Assembly: GCF_000025345.1 (NCBI RefSeq)
Contig: NC_013757.1
Location: forward strand, 1,302,001 to 1,366,000
Length of the DNA stretch: 64,000 bases
Source of the DNA: Geodermatophilus obscurus DSM 43160
Lineage (GTDB): Bacteria > Actinomycetota > Actinomycetes > Mycobacteriales > Geodermatophilaceae
Direction of reading: 5' to 3'
Numbering within the stretch: position 1 is the first letter of the stretch; each line of letters begins with the position of its first letter. Shown here in pieces: positions 1-8,976 of this stretch. The position numbers and the translations under genes are program-made. The notes below the pieces were generated by a model, which was not told where the DNA came from, did no database searches, and saw only the letters and a list, made by a program, of their open reading frames with translations.

Positions 1-807
1 GCGGTGTGCACCGGCGACGGCGCGCTGGTCGGGGTCGCCGTGGTGGTGTCGATGCGCGGGGTGCGGGAGGACCACCGCGTGCTGCTGGAGGGGCGGGTGC
101 ACCCGGGCTGGCGCGGGCGCGGTGTCGGGCGAGCGCTGCTGGACTGGCAGCTGCGCCGCGGAGAGGAGGTCCACCGGCGCGACCACCCCGAGCTGCCCGC
201 CCGGCTGAGGGCCTCGGTGTACCCGGGCACGGGCGCGCTGGAGTCGCTGGTGCGCCGCGCGGGGTTCTCCGCGGAGCGCTGGTACTGCGACATGGAGCGC
301 CCGCTGACCGGGCTGCCCGAGGTCCCCGCAGTGCCGGGCGTCGAGCTGGTGCCCTTCGACCGGGACCGGGACGACGAGGTGCGGCGGGCGCACGACGCGG
401 CCTTCACCGACCACCACGGCGCGGCCGAGGGCGACGAGACCGTGTGGCGGGCCTGGTTCACCGGATCGCGCGCCTTCCGGCCCGACCTGTCGGTGCTCGC
501 CCTCGTCGACGGTGCGGTGGCCGGCTACGTGCTCAGCTACGTCTACGACGCCGACACCCGCGCGACCGGCGTGCGGCAGGCCCACCTGGGGCAGCTCGGG
601 GTCGTCCGGCCCGCCCGGGGGCGCGGCATCGCGTCGGCCGCGATCGTCGCGGCCCTGGCGGCCGCTGCCGCCGCCGGCTGCGCCACCGCGGGGCTGCAGG
701 TCGACACCGAGAACCCCACCGGCGCGTTCGGCCTGTACCGGCGGCTGGGCTTCACGCCGGTCCGCACCCGCGTCCAGTGGGCCTGCACCCTGCAGCCCGT
801 GCCATGA
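1..807 (+). CDS. Tandem GNAT N-acetyltransferase, 5' end cut off by window
   Basis: The reading frame is open to the window edge, so the true start lies upstream. Two GNAT (acetyl-CoA-dependent N-acyltransferase) halves are visible. The first has the pyrophosphate-binding motif HPGWRGRGVGRALL (residues 33-46 counted from position 4); the second has VVRPARGRGIASAAI (about 200-214), followed by the usual C-terminal ENPTGAFGLYRRLGF. Tandem GNATs of this size are common in actinobacteria and include mycothiol synthase, but nothing here identifies the substrate. The stop overlaps the start of the next gene (ATGA), so the two are probably cotranscribed. Family confidence is high; the specific reaction is unknown. 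Confidence 0.9.
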   Translation, partial: AVCTGDGALVGVAVVVSMRGVREDHRVLLEGRVHPGWRGRGVGRALLDWQLRRGEEVHRRDHPELPARLRASVYPGTGALESLVRRAGFSAERWYCDMERPLTGLPEVPAVPGVELVPFDRDRDDEVRRAHDAAFTDHHGAAEGDETVWRAWFTGSRAFRPDLSVLALVDGAVAGYVLSYVYDADTRATGVRQAHLGQLGVVRPARGRGIASAAIVAALAAAAAAGCATAGLQVDTENPTGAFGLYRRLGFTPVRTRVQWACTLQPVP

Positions 808-1235
808 GCTGGGCCGACGACACCGGGCTGGTCGAGCTGCCTAGCGGCGTCCGGGTCCGCGGCCGCCGGCTGGGCGCTCCGGCGTCCCCGGCCGACCGGG
901 CGGTGGTCCTCGGCAGCGGCCCGCTGCCGCCGTGGCCGGCGCGCCGGGTGCGCTGGCCGGACTTCGGGGTGCCGTCGGACCCCGCGGACGTCCTCGCCGC
1001 ACTGATCGAGGCGCTCGACCGGGCGCGGGCGGGGGAGCGGGTGGAGGTGGCCTGCCGCGGCGGGGTCGGCCGCACCGGCACCGCGCTGGCCGCGCTCGCC
1101 GTCCTCGACGGGGTGCCGGCCGACGACGCCGTCCGGTGGATCCGCGAGCGGTACTCCCCGCGCGCGGTGGAGACGCCCTGGCAGCGCCGCTGGCTGCGCA
1201 CGCTCGGGCCGGCGGACCGGCGCCACACCGGGTAG
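804..1235 (+). CDS. Small protein-tyrosine/dual-specificity-like phosphatase
   Basis: This 143-residue protein carries the cysteine-phosphatase P-loop CRGGVGRTG (Cys84, Arg90; CX5R followed by Thr). An upstream Asp in WPDFGVP (about residue 53) sits where the general acid usually lies. The catalytic mechanism would be thiol-phosphate transfer; the substrate (phosphotyrosine, phosphoserine or a non-protein phosphate) cannot be read from sequence. The ATG at 804 overlaps the TGA of the preceding acetyltransferase, indicating translational coupling. It is followed by a copy of the dispersed palindrome family at about 1236-1289, which may act as the transcript end. Confidence 0.85.
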   Translation: MSWADDTGLVELPSGVRVRGRRLGAPASPADRAVVLGSGPLPPWPARRVRWPDFGVPSDPADVLAALIEALDRARAGERVEVACRGGVGRTGTALAALAVLDGVPADDAVRWIRERYSPRAVETPWQRRWLRTLGPADRRHTG

Positions 1236-1289
1236 GCCCCGTCCAGAGGCTCGCCGCGACCTCGGGAGCGGTGAGGGGGACGGGGTCCT
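1236..1289. repeat. Dispersed palindromic element, copy A (reverse orientation)
   Basis: The outer arms GGCCCCGTCC and GACGGGGTCC are complementary, with a GAGGCTCGC core. It shares arms and core with copies at 6507, 27981, 30065, 30196, 32434 and 57285, and lies directly after a stop codon. Confidence 0.6.
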
Positions 1290-1332
1290 CTCGGAGTGGT
1301 GGGTGCAGAGGGGTCCTCCTAGGGTCCGGCGC

Positions 1333-2202
1333 ATGGTCAGCGTCGATCAGCCCACCCCGGACACCGCCCGCGCGCACCGCGCCGTGGAGCCGCTGCACAA
1401 CCACGTCTACTTCTCGCCCGAGCAGGACGAGTACCTCACCGCGGTCGGCCTGCGCCCCGGCCGGATGTGCTACTTCGCCGGCCGGGCGGCCGCCATGGGC
1501 GCCGGCGGGCCCGGCACCGTCGTCGCCACCTTCTCGAACTTCGCCCCGGCGCTGGTGGCCCGGCACGTGCCGCGCGCGTGGACCCTCGCCTCCCCGGAGC
1601 AGGTGCTCGCCGCCCGGCTCGACGGGGCCCGCGCCTCGCTGACCCGGCTGCTCGGCGGGCCGGAGGCCGCGGCCGCGCCGGAGGTGGCCGAGCTGGCCGG
1701 CCTGCTGCGCGAGGCCTGCACCGCGCTCACCCCGGAGGGCCGCCCGCTCTACGCGGCGCACGCCGACCAGCCGTGGCCCGACGAGCCGGTGCTGTCGCTG
1801 TGGCACGGGGCCACGCTGCTGCGCGAGCACCGCGGCGACGGGCACGTCGCCTGCCTGCTGCGGTCGGGGATGTCCGGGCTGGAGGCGCTGGTCACGCACA
1901 CGTGGACCGGCCGCGGCTTCACCGAGGCCGCCGCCCGGGCGACGCGGGGGTGGAGCGAGGAGGAGTGGGACGCGGCCTGCGAGCGGCTCACCGCACGGGG
2001 CCTGCTCACCGACGGCGGGTTGACCGACGAGGGCCGCCGGCTGCGCGCCGAGGTCGAGGCCGGCACCGACGAGCTCTCCGCGGCGCCCTGGGTGCACCTC
2101 GGTGCCGAGCGGACCGCCCGCGTCGTCGAGCTGGGCCGCGCGCTGTCGAGCCGGCTGGTGGCGAACGGCGCATACCCGGCCGGCGTCTTCTCCGCCCGGT
2201 GA
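1333..2202 (+). CDS. SCO6745 family protein
   Basis: This 289-residue protein matches the actinobacterial SCO6745 family by its overall pattern: an N-terminal LHNHVYFSPE segment, then GRMCYFAGRAA, FSNFAPALVARHVPRAW and a C-terminal winged-helix-like stretch (WDAACERLTARGLLTDGGLT). Family members have no established function. The ATG at 1333 is preferred over the upstream in-frame start at 1303 because the family usually begins just before this region. The gene ends in GGTGA, sharing bases with the GTG start of the next gene, so the two form a translationally coupled pair. Any regulatory role for the helical C-terminus is inference. Confidence 0.8.
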   Translation: MVSVDQPTPDTARAHRAVEPLHNHVYFSPEQDEYLTAVGLRPGRMCYFAGRAAAMGAGGPGTVVATFSNFAPALVARHVPRAWTLASPEQVLAARLDGARASLTRLLGGPEAAAAPEVAELAGLLREACTALTPEGRPLYAAHADQPWPDEPVLSLWHGATLLREHRGDGHVACLLRSGMSGLEALVTHTWTGRGFTEAAARATRGWSEEEWDAACERLTARGLLTDGGLTDEGRRLRAEVEAGTDELSAAPWVHLGAERTARVVELGRALSSRLVANGAYPAGVFSAR

Positions 2203-2735
2203 GCGGGCCCCGCGTCCCGGAGGCGGCCGAGGAGGGGCCGACGGCGGAGCTGCTGCGCGTCCGCCGCGGCGGGCAGCTGTCCGCGCTGGACCGCCTGCTG
2301 CTGCACAGCCCGCCAGTAGCCGAGGGCTGGAACGCCCTGCTCGGCGCGCTGCGCGGGGCGACGACGCTGTCGGCCGACCTGCGCGAGCTGGTCGTGCTGC
2401 GGGTGGCCGTGCTCAACGACGCCGACTTCGAGTGGGTCTCGCACGAGCCGATCGCCCGCCGCGCCGGGCTGGCCGAGTCGCAGCTGGAGGTGCTGCGCCG
2501 TCCCGGTGCCGCCGCCGAGCCGGTGTGGACGCCGGTGCAGGCCGCCGTCCTCGCGTTCACCGACGCCTCCACGCGCGACGTCGCCGTCCCGGACGGGGTG
2601 TTCGCCGGCGTCCGGGCCCACCTCGACGACCGGCAGGTCGTGGAGCTGGCCGTGCTGGTCGGCGGCTACGCGATGGTGTCGCGCTTCCTCGTCGCGCTGC
2701 AGGTCCCGCCGCCGTCGGGAGAGGTTCCCGGCTGA
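2199..2735 (+). CDS. Carboxymuconolactone decarboxylase-like (AhpD fold) protein
   Basis: The 178-residue product shows the AhpD/CMD helical signature LRELVVLRVAVLNDADFEWVSH followed by EPIARRAGL and ending LVGGYAMVSRFLVAL; the first segment is broken here as LRELVVLRVAV and DFEWVSHEP. The redox CXXC of alkylhydroperoxidase D is absent, so it belongs with the non-AhpD CMD branch, whose substrates are mostly unknown. The GTG start at 2199 overlaps the TGA of the SCO6745-family gene by two bases, which fixes the start and implies coupling. There is no pca or cat gene nearby, so a role in protocatechuate breakdown is not supported here. Confidence 0.85.
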   Translation: MSGPRVPEAAEEGPTAELLRVRRGGQLSALDRLLLHSPPVAEGWNALLGALRGATTLSADLRELVVLRVAVLNDADFEWVSHEPIARRAGLAESQLEVLRRPGAAAEPVWTPVQAAVLAFTDASTRDVAVPDGVFAGVRAHLDDRQVVELAVLVGGYAMVSRFLVALQVPPPSGEVPG

Positions 2736-2780
2736 CCCGAGCCTCCCTATGGTCGGGATCCCACTCCCAGGGAGGGCGTC

Positions 2781-4397
2781 ATGACCGCGACCGAACGGCA
2801 GCAGGGGTCCGGACGGCGGACCGACGTCGACGCCGCGTTCCGCGGCTCGGCCACCTACCGCAGCCTGGGCGAGCAGCAGCTGAGTCCGGCGGAGGAGCGC
2901 TTCGAGAAGGGACGCCGCACGGTCGGGCTCTTCCTCGCCCCGATCGTGGCCATCGTCTTCGCTCTCCTGCCGCTGGACCTGCCGAACCAGCAGCAGCTGC
3001 TGGCGGCGATCCTGCTCGGCGTCATCATCCTGTGGATCACCGAGCCGGTGCCCATCCCGATCGGCGGGCTGATCGGCGTCGGCGCCATCGTCGTCCTCGG
3101 GGTGGTACCCGCCGACGACGCGGTGGCCCCGTTCGGCTCGACGACGGTGTTCACCTTCATCGGCGCCTTCATCCTGGCCGCCGCGATGCTCAAGCACGGT
3201 GTCGCCCGGCGCTTCGCGATGACGATCCTGTCGCTGAAGTGGGTCGGCGGCTCGACCGCGCGCGTCATCATCGCGTTCGGGCTGATCACCGCGCTCCTGT
3301 CGGCGTTCGTCTCCAACACCGCCACGGTGGCGATGCTGCTGCCCACGGCGATCGGCATCCTCTCGGTGATCGCCAAGCTGCTGCAGGACAAGGAGCTGGT
3401 CGCGCCGGACTTCGACCCGCTGCGGCTGCGGGTGGGCGTCGCGCTGATGCTGATGCTGGCCTACGGGGCCAGCGTCGGCGGGCTGATCACCCCGGTGGGG
3501 ACCCCGCCGAACCTGATCGGCCGCGGGCTGATCGAGGAGGCGACGGGGGAGCGGATCGGGTTCCTCAGCTGGATGCTCATGGCGCTGCCGATCTGCGCGC
3601 TGATGTTCGTGGCGCTGGCCGGCGTCCTGCTGCTGCTCAACCGGCCGGAGATCAAGCGCATCGAGGGCGTGCACGAGTACGTGCAGCAGGAGCGCGCCGA
3701 GCTCGGACCGGTCACGCGGGCGGAGAAGAACACGCTGGTCGCCTTCGGCGTCACCGTGGCGCTGTGGATCTTCCCCGGCATCATCGCGCTGACCGCCGGC
3801 ACCGACTCGGCGCTCTACGAGACGGTCGGCGACCGGGTCAACGAGGGCATCGTCGCCGTCCTCGGGGCCTCGCTGCTGTTCCTGCTGCCCACGGACTGGA
3901 AGCGACGCGAGTTCACCCTGAACTGGTCGGACGCCGCGAAGATCGACTAGGGCACGATCCTGCTGTTCGGCACCGGCATCATCTTCGGCTCGCTGCTGGC
4001 CGAGACCGGCCTGGCCGAGACGATCGGCAACGGGTCGGCCGACCTGCTCGGCCTGACGAACACCTTCGCGATCACGATCTTCGCGGTGATCCTCGCGATC
4101 ATCATCTCCGAGACGACGAGCAACACCGCGTCGGCGGCCGTCGTGGTGCCGATCATCATCCCGGTGGCCGTGGCGGCGGGGATCAACCCGTTCGTGCCCG
4201 CGCTGGCGGCGACCTTCGCGGCGTCCTTCGGCTTCATGCTGCCGGTGTCGACGCCGCAGAACGCGATCGTCTACGGCTCCGGGGTCGTGCCGATCACCAA
4301 GATGATCCGGTCGGGCATCTCCTTCGACGTCCTCGGCGCGCTCCTCATCGTGGTGATGCTGCCGGTGCTCATCGACCTCGTCCTGAACGTCGGCTGA
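2781..4397 (+). pseudogene. DASS/SLC13 family anion transporter interrupted by in-frame TAG
   Basis: A divalent anion:Na+ symporter-type membrane protein. It starts at an ATG with Shine-Dalgarno GGGAGGG. Visible family segments are the N-terminal SNTATVAMLLPTAIG, VGGLITPVGTPPNLIG and the C-terminal SETTSNTASAAVVVPI with SFGFMLPVSTPQNAIVYGSG. Codon 390 (3948-3950) is TAG, and the same frame continues uninterrupted for 148 more codons, from GTILLFGTGI onward. Related transporters read WGTILLFG at this place, so TGG to TAG is the simplest explanation. The full length (538) fits the family. It is either a nonsense pseudogene or a base-call error; a truncated 389-residue product would lack half of the duplicated fold. 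Confidence 0.9.
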
Positions 4398-4451
4398 CAG
4401 CCGCGGGAGCATCCCAGCGAGCGAGGAGCGGACCGCGGCGCGGAAGCCGAC

Positions 4452-5045
4452 TCATGGACGACGTCTGACCTCGGTCCTGGCCCGGGACAGGATCGCGGCG
4501 ACCACCGCCGACTTCGCGTCGGCGTAGTGGTCCATGTCCGGCCACTCGCGCCCGGCCAGCGCCCGCTTCGTCGCGGCGTACAGGGCTCGGTCCTCGCGCG
4601 ACCTACGGAGTCGGTCCCGCAGGTCGAGGAGGTCGGTGACCGCCGGGTCGTCGGGCTGGTGGACGTGCACGTGCACGTCCTTCTCGGGTGACCGGAACAT
4701 GCGGTGTCCGGGCTCACGGACGCGCAGCACGAGTCCCGCGCTCTCGAGGGCCGGTGCGTAGGCGCCCTCGTCCTCGACGTCCGCGACGGTCAGCAGGACG
4801 TCGACGATCGGCTTGGCGGCGAGACCGGGGACGGCCGTGCTGCCGACGTGCTCGATGTCGAGCGCGCGACCGCCGAGCCTCGCCTCCAGCAGGTCCCGCA
4901 CGGCCGAGAAGCGGACCGGCCACTCGGGGTCGGGGTCCTGCACCACGACGGTCACCGGCTCGCGCCCACCGATGAGCACCGAGTCCAGGTGCGCATCGCG
5001 CTCCTCGTCGGTCACGTCGCTCGACGTTGCCCCGTTCCCGGCCAC
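4452..5045 (-). CDS. GrpB family nucleotidyltransferase-like protein
   Basis: The 197-residue protein carries the GrpB (UPF0157) hallmark HVGSTAVPGLAAKPIVDVLL (about residues 66-85), a nucleotidyltransferase-fold motif, followed by the HVHVHQ segment and the C-terminal YADAKSAVVAAIL. Function in the family is not settled. Translation may begin at GTG 5045 or GTG 5015, as neither has a strong ribosome-binding site. The gene is convergent with the broken transporter upstream and divergent from corA; the roughly 290 bp between it and corA contains one dispersed palindrome and no other gene. Confidence 0.85.
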   Translation of the reverse strand: MAGNGATSSDVTDEERDAHLDSVLIGGREPVTVVVQDPDPEWPVRFSAVRDLLEARLGGRALDIEHVGSTAVPGLAAKPIVDVLLTVADVEDEGAYAPALESAGLVLRVREPGHRMFRSPEKDVHVHVHQPDDPAVTDLLDLRDRLRRSREDRALYAATKRALAGREWPDMDHYADAKSAVVAAILSRARTEVRRRP

Positions 5046-5220
5046 CGGGCAACGGGGGTCCGTCGGCCGCCGTTCACCCGTCCGGGGGAGGCGGGTGGAC
5101 AGCGCGTGTCACGATGGACGACGGCCCGGTGAGCGGGCCGGCCCACGGACGACGGGAGGTGCTGCGCGCGTGCCCAGTGAACCGCCCAGTACCGGCACCG
5201 GGGGCCGCACCGCCTGGTGA

Positions 5221-5277
5221 AGGACCCCGCTGCCCCCGCCGCTCGCGAGCTCGCGGCGGGACACTGCAGCGGGGCCA
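5221..5277. repeat. Dispersed palindromic element, variant copy B
   Basis: The arms GGACCCCGCTG and CAGCGGGGCC are complementary around a CGCTCGCGAGCTCGCGGCG core. Unlike most copies, this one lies upstream of a gene (corA). Confidence 0.5.
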
Positions 5278-5334
5278 CCAGGTCTGCGGACCTCCGACGA
5301 GTCCACCCGCTCCAGCGTCTCCCGGGAGTCCGCC

Positions 5335-6477
5335 GTGGTCGACCGCCGTCGTGCGTCCCTCACCGCCCTGTCCACCCTCGCCCGCCGCCCGCGGCCCGAG
5401 CTCACGCTCGCGCCCCCACCGGCTGCCGCCCCGGCCTCCGCGGCGCCGGACCGGCCCGCGCTCATCGTCGACAACGCCGTCTACTCGTCGGGACGACGGG
5501 TGGCGACCCCGGACAGCGTCGCCGAGAGCCACGAGTGGTTGGTCGAGGACCCCGAGCGCCTGGTGTGGCTGGGCCTCTACCGGCCCGAGCCCGCCGAGCT
5601 CGGTGAGCTGGCCGAGCAGTACGACCTGCCCGAGCTGGCGGTCGAGGACGCGATCAAGGCCCACCAGCGGCCGAAGTTCGAGCGCTACGGCAGCACGCTG
5701 TTCGTCGTCCTCAAGGCCGCGCGCTACCTCGACGCGGCCGAGGAGGTGGAGTTCGGCGAGCTGCACCTGTTCCTCGGCCGGAACTTCGCCATCACCGTGC
5801 GGCACAGCGAGTCCCCGGACCTCTCCCGGGTGCGACGCCGGCTGGAGAGCGAGCCGGCGCTGCTGGAGAAGGGCAGCGAGGCGGTGCTGTACGCGATCCT
5901 CGACGCCGTCGTCGACGGGTACTCGCCGGTGGTCGCGGGCCTGGCCAACGACATCGAGCAGATCGAGACCGAGGTCTTCCGCGGCGACCCCGGCGTCTCG
6001 CGGCGCATCTACGAGCTGTCGCAGGAGGTGCTGGAGTTCCAGCGCGCCGCCCGGCCGCTGACCGGCATCCTCGCCGCGATCACCGCGGGGTTCGACAAGT
6101 ACGGCGTCGACGAGGAGCTGCGCAGCTACCTGCGGGACGTCGCCGACCACGTCGTCCAGGTCATCGAGCGGGTCGAGGGGTTCCGGCTGCAGCTGCGCGA
6201 CATCCTCACCGTGAACTCGACCCTGGTCGCGCAGCGGCAGAACGAGGAGATCCGCGAGCTCACCGAGGCCTCGATCGCGCAGGGCGAGGAGGTCAAGAAG
6301 ATCTCCGCCTGGGCGGCCATCCTGTTCGCGCCGACGCTGGTCGGCACCGTGTACGGGATGAACTTCGAGGACATGCCGGAGCTGTCGTGGCAGCTGGGCT
6401 ACCCGTTCGCGCTGGTGCTGATGGTGGGGGTCAGCCTGGCGCTGTACGCCGTCTTCAAGCGCCGCGGCTGGATCTGA
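5335..6477 (+). CDS. corA: CorA family Mg2+/Co2+ transporter
   Basis: The 380-residue protein ends with the CorA signature: the GMN motif in VYGMNF (about residue 340) between two C-terminal transmembrane helices (WAAILFAPTLVGTVYGMN, then FALVLMVGVSLALYAVF). The long N-terminal cytoplasmic funnel contains the typical LPELAVEDAIKAHQRPK stretch. It would act as a pentameric divalent-cation channel in the plasma membrane. The GTG start is preceded by GGGAG at suitable distance. A Pro-rich N-terminal extension precedes the domain. No operon partner is present; a dispersed palindrome (6507-6560) and then tmRNA follow. Confidence 0.93.
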   Translation: MVDRRRASLTALSTLARRPRPELTLAPPPAAAPASAAPDRPALIVDNAVYSSGRRVATPDSVAESHEWLVEDPERLVWLGLYRPEPAELGELAEQYDLPELAVEDAIKAHQRPKFERYGSTLFVVLKAARYLDAAEEVEFGELHLFLGRNFAITVRHSESPDLSRVRRRLESEPALLEKGSEAVLYAILDAVVDGYSPVVAGLANDIEQIETEVFRGDPGVSRRIYELSQEVLEFQRAARPLTGILAAITAGFDKYGVDEELRSYLRDVADHVVQVIERVEGFRLQLRDILTVNSTLVAQRQNEEIRELTEASIAQGEEVKKISAWAAILFAPTLVGTVYGMNFEDMPELSWQLGYPFALVLMVGVSLALYAVFKRRGWI

Positions 6478-6506
6478 GGGAGGACCCCCTCGCCCCCACC
6501 GTGGAA

Positions 6507-6560
6507 GGACCCCGTCCTCCTCACCCCTCGCACGTTCGGGGCGAGCCTCGGGACGGGGCC
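6507..6560. repeat. Dispersed palindromic element, copy C
   Basis: GGACCCCGTCC and GGACGGGGCC bracket a CTCGCACGTTCGGGGCGAGC core. It is nearly identical to the copy at 30196-30247 and lies between corA and tmRNA. Confidence 0.65.
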
Positions 6561-6644
6561 AGCGGCGGGAAGCCGCAGCCGGGCCGGGGTGGCGCGGGAA
6601 CAACCCGTCGGCGGGTGCCGTTAGGCTGTCTGCACAACTACACA

Positions 6645-7018
6645 GGGGGTGAATGGTCTCGACTGCGGTCGGATGACCAGGGGAAGCGAGCCGAGGAAGC
6701 CGACGATGAGCTCGTTAACCACGCGTCGGAAACAACACAAGCGCCGACTCCAGTCAGCGCGAGTTCGCCCTCGCTGCCTAAGTAGCGAGGCGACTCTGTC
6801 AGCCCGGGTTCGTCATCGGCCCGGATCCTGGCATCAGCTAGATGACTGACCGTGCGTGCCGGTCGCGGGCGCGCGCGGGACACCAAACAGCGACTGGGCC
6901 CGTCACACCGACTCGTTCGTGGGATCGGTGGGGTCGAGCAGAGACGGAGCGGACTGCGCTCGGAGAAGCCCTGGTGATGCGTCGTAGGACGCGGGTTCGA
7001 TTCCCGCCACCTCCACCC
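6645..7018 (+). ncRNA. ssrA: tmRNA (transfer-messenger RNA)
   Basis: The tRNA-like ends are clear: 5' GGGGGTG (6645-6651) pairs with CACCTCC (7008-7014) to form the acceptor stem, with discriminator A at 7015. The T-arm is GCGGG-TTCGATT-CCCGC (6991-7007). The mRNA-like part encodes a tag starting at GCC 6743 and ending at TAA 6779-6781, giving ADSSQREFALAA, close to the mycobacterial ADSHQRDYALAA. tmRNA with SmpB rescues stalled ribosomes and tags the nascent chain for proteolysis. CCA is not fully encoded. smpB is not adjacent, unlike the layout in many bacteria. Confidence 0.97.
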
Positions 7019-7057
7019 TGGGTCTCGGCGGAGAGCCGGGACCCTGGTTGGCGAGAG

Positions 7058-7090
7058 CTGGCGCCCGCCGCTGTCTGCGGCGGGCGCCAG
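7058..7090 (+). terminator. Hairpin downstream of tmRNA
   Basis: Perfect 14-bp inverted repeat (CTGGCGCCCGCCGC, five-base loop, GCGGCGGGCGCCAG) 40 bp after the tmRNA 3' end. There is no long T-run, as is usual for GC-rich actinobacterial terminators. Confidence 0.75.
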
Positions 7091-7505
7091 CGTGTGTTCT
7101 GGCGACGGTTCCTGGTCCGGGGTCCAGGCGATGTCGCCTCGAGACACCGCTGCGGCGACCAGGCGACTCCACCTCGACGTCTCCGTGCGGGTGGTCGGGT
7201 GCTGCACGGCCGGGTGCAGCTTCGACGGCGACCGAGCCATGGCGATCTCCAGTGACCCAACAGAGGGCCGGGCCCGGGCGGACATGCGCATCCGTGGCTA
7301 GGACGCTCCAGTGAGGAGCTCCTGACCCTGCGGGTCTGTCACGAGCGACGCATGGGGCTGAGCGTTGCTGTCGCCGCACGGCCGGCTCGTGGACCAGGAG
7401 TGTCTACGACGCGTGGACGTTCCCGATGGCAACCATCGATGTGCTGCCCCACCATGCAGGGGAGCAGGTGCTGTCTCCGTGTCGCGACCCCGCTGTGGAG
7501 GCCCC
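7091..7505. other. Intergenic stretch with no gene recognised
   Basis: About 415 bp between the tmRNA hairpin and the MatC-like gene. The short open frames here look like chance frames in GC-rich DNA. No tRNA, repeat copy or clear promoter was recognised. Confidence 0.5.
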
Positions 7506-8912
7506 GTGTCGTTGTCGATCCTCGCCTTCCTCGTCTTGATCGCCGCCTTCGTGTGGGGCTCGGTCACGGCCGTCAATGCGGGGTTGATCGCGATCGTGGC
7601 GGCGTTCGTGGTGGGCACGCTGGTTGCCGGGTTGCCCGTGGAGGAAGTGATCGATCAGTTCCCGGCCAGCCTCTTCTTCATCCTCGCAGGGGCAACACTC
7701 CTGTTTGCGATGGTCAAGGCGACCGGCACGATCGACTTGCTGGCCCACTGGGCCGAACTGCTCGCTCGGGAGCGACGCCCCCTGATCCCGGTGGTCATGT
7801 TCCTGCTCACCGCGATCCTCGCGACAGCGGGGGCCTTCACGCCTGCAGCTGTGGCGATCGTCGCTCCGGTCGCCCTGAACCTGGGGGCGCGCTACGGCTT
7901 CAGCCGGCTGGCGATGGGCCTCGTGATCGTGCAGGGCGCGAATGCCGGCGCGTTCTCGCCCGTGAACCCGTTCGGCGTCGTCGCCAACCTCATGCTCCGT
8001 GAAGCAGGGGAGCCCGGCGGCTCACTCCACCTCTACCTCAACTGTCTGGTCTTCAACGCTGTGCTCGGGGCGCTGGCGTTCGTCGTCGTCCAGTCGCTGG
8101 CCGGCCGGCGCATCCCTCGGCCTGTGTCTGCTGGCAGCGGTACGCCTGGCGAGGAGCACGTCCATCCTGGTGACGATCCGACCGCTGCTGACGCTCGGTC
8201 CGGCGGCGGTGCCGGGCCGACGCAGACCACAGCGGTCGGTGGAGTCCCGAGTGGAGTGGCGAGTGTGAGCACGCAGAGCTCGGACGGGACGGCTGAGAGG
8301 GGGGACGTCGAGAAGGGTCGGCTCACCCCCATCCGGGCTCTGACCCTGGCGGCCCTCGCCGGACTCCTCGTGCTCACGCTCGGCTTCGACGTGGACGTCG
8401 GTGTCGCGGCCCTGGTCGTGTCCCTCCTGCTGCTCGCAGTGAAGCCCAGCCTGCAGAAGCCCGCCATCGACTCGATGCCCTGGTCGGCGATCCTCCTGGT
8501 GACCGGGATCGTCACCTACGTCGGGATGCTGGACGCGATCGGGGCCATCGATGACCTGCAGCAGGCCATCGAAGGCCTGGGTAGCGGGTCCGTCGCCGCG
8601 TTGGTCACCGGCTACGTCGTGGGGCTGGTGTCGGCCTTCGCCTCGACGACCGGGACCCTCGGTGCGATCACTCCCATCGTCGTCCCGCTCGCCGGGGATC
8701 CCACTCTCACCGCGGTCGGCGTCGTCACGGCGATTGGCATCTCCAGCTCCGTGGTGGATTCGAGCCCATTGTCGACCACGGGGGCCCTCCTCATGGCCAA
8801 CGCCGAGGGCACGGAAGAGCGGGCGTTCTTCCGCGCTCTGCTCCTCTGGGCGATCCTCATGATCGCGGTCGTCCCGGCAGTGGCGTGGCTCGTGTTCGTG
8901 GTGCTCCTCTGA
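7506..8912 (+). CDS. MatC-like SLC13/dicarboxylate permease
   Basis: Polytopic membrane protein (468 residues from GTG 7506, chosen because GGAGG lies four bases upstream). The N-terminal half matches the MatC N-terminal type (SLSILAFLVLIAAFVWGS, GANAGAFSPVNPFGVVANLM) and the C-terminal half the matching permease half (FASTTGTLGAITPIVVPLAG, SSSVVDSSPLSTTGALLM). The halves are joined by an unusually long, hydrophilic Gly/Ser/Asp/His-rich linker of roughly 75 residues. MatC-type proteins carry malonate or related dicarboxylates. The next gene, 64 bp downstream on the same strand, is a maleate isomerase-like enzyme, which suggests uptake of maleate or a related diacid. GC content looks a little lower than in neighbouring genes. 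Confidence 0.85.
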   Translation: MSLSILAFLVLIAAFVWGSVTAVNAGLIAIVAAFVVGTLVAGLPVEEVIDQFPASLFFILAGATLLFAMVKATGTIDLLAHWAELLARERRPLIPVVMFLLTAILATAGAFTPAAVAIVAPVALNLGARYGFSRLAMGLVIVQGANAGAFSPVNPFGVVANLMLREAGEPGGSLHLYLNCLVFNAVLGALAFVVVQSLAGRRIPRPVSAGSGTPGEEHVHPGDDPTAADARSGGGAGPTQTTAVGGVPSGVASVSTQSSDGTAERGDVEKGRLTPIRALTLAALAGLLVLTLGFDVDVGVAALVVSLLLLAVKPSLQKPAIDSMPWSAILLVTGIVTYVGMLDAIGAIDDLQQAIEGLGSGSVAALVTGYVVGLVSAFASTTGTLGAITPIVVPLAGDPTLTAVGVVTAIGISSSVVDSSPLSTTGALLMANAEGTEERAFFRALLLWAILMIAVVPAVAWLVFVVLL

Positions 8913-8976
8913 CGGGAAGACCACAGCGACGGGTCCGTCGTGGACTCGGTCAGCAGCAGGGGAGTTGGGGGCAGAC

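Noticed and set aside
2199-2735. Assignment as pcaC (4-carboxymuconolactone decarboxylase)
   Set aside because: No protocatechuate genes are nearby and the protein is a generic CMD-family member coupled to an SCO6745-family gene.
6478-6644. smpB next to tmRNA
   Set aside because: corA ends at 6477, a repeat copy fills the gap, and no SmpB frame exists on either strand.
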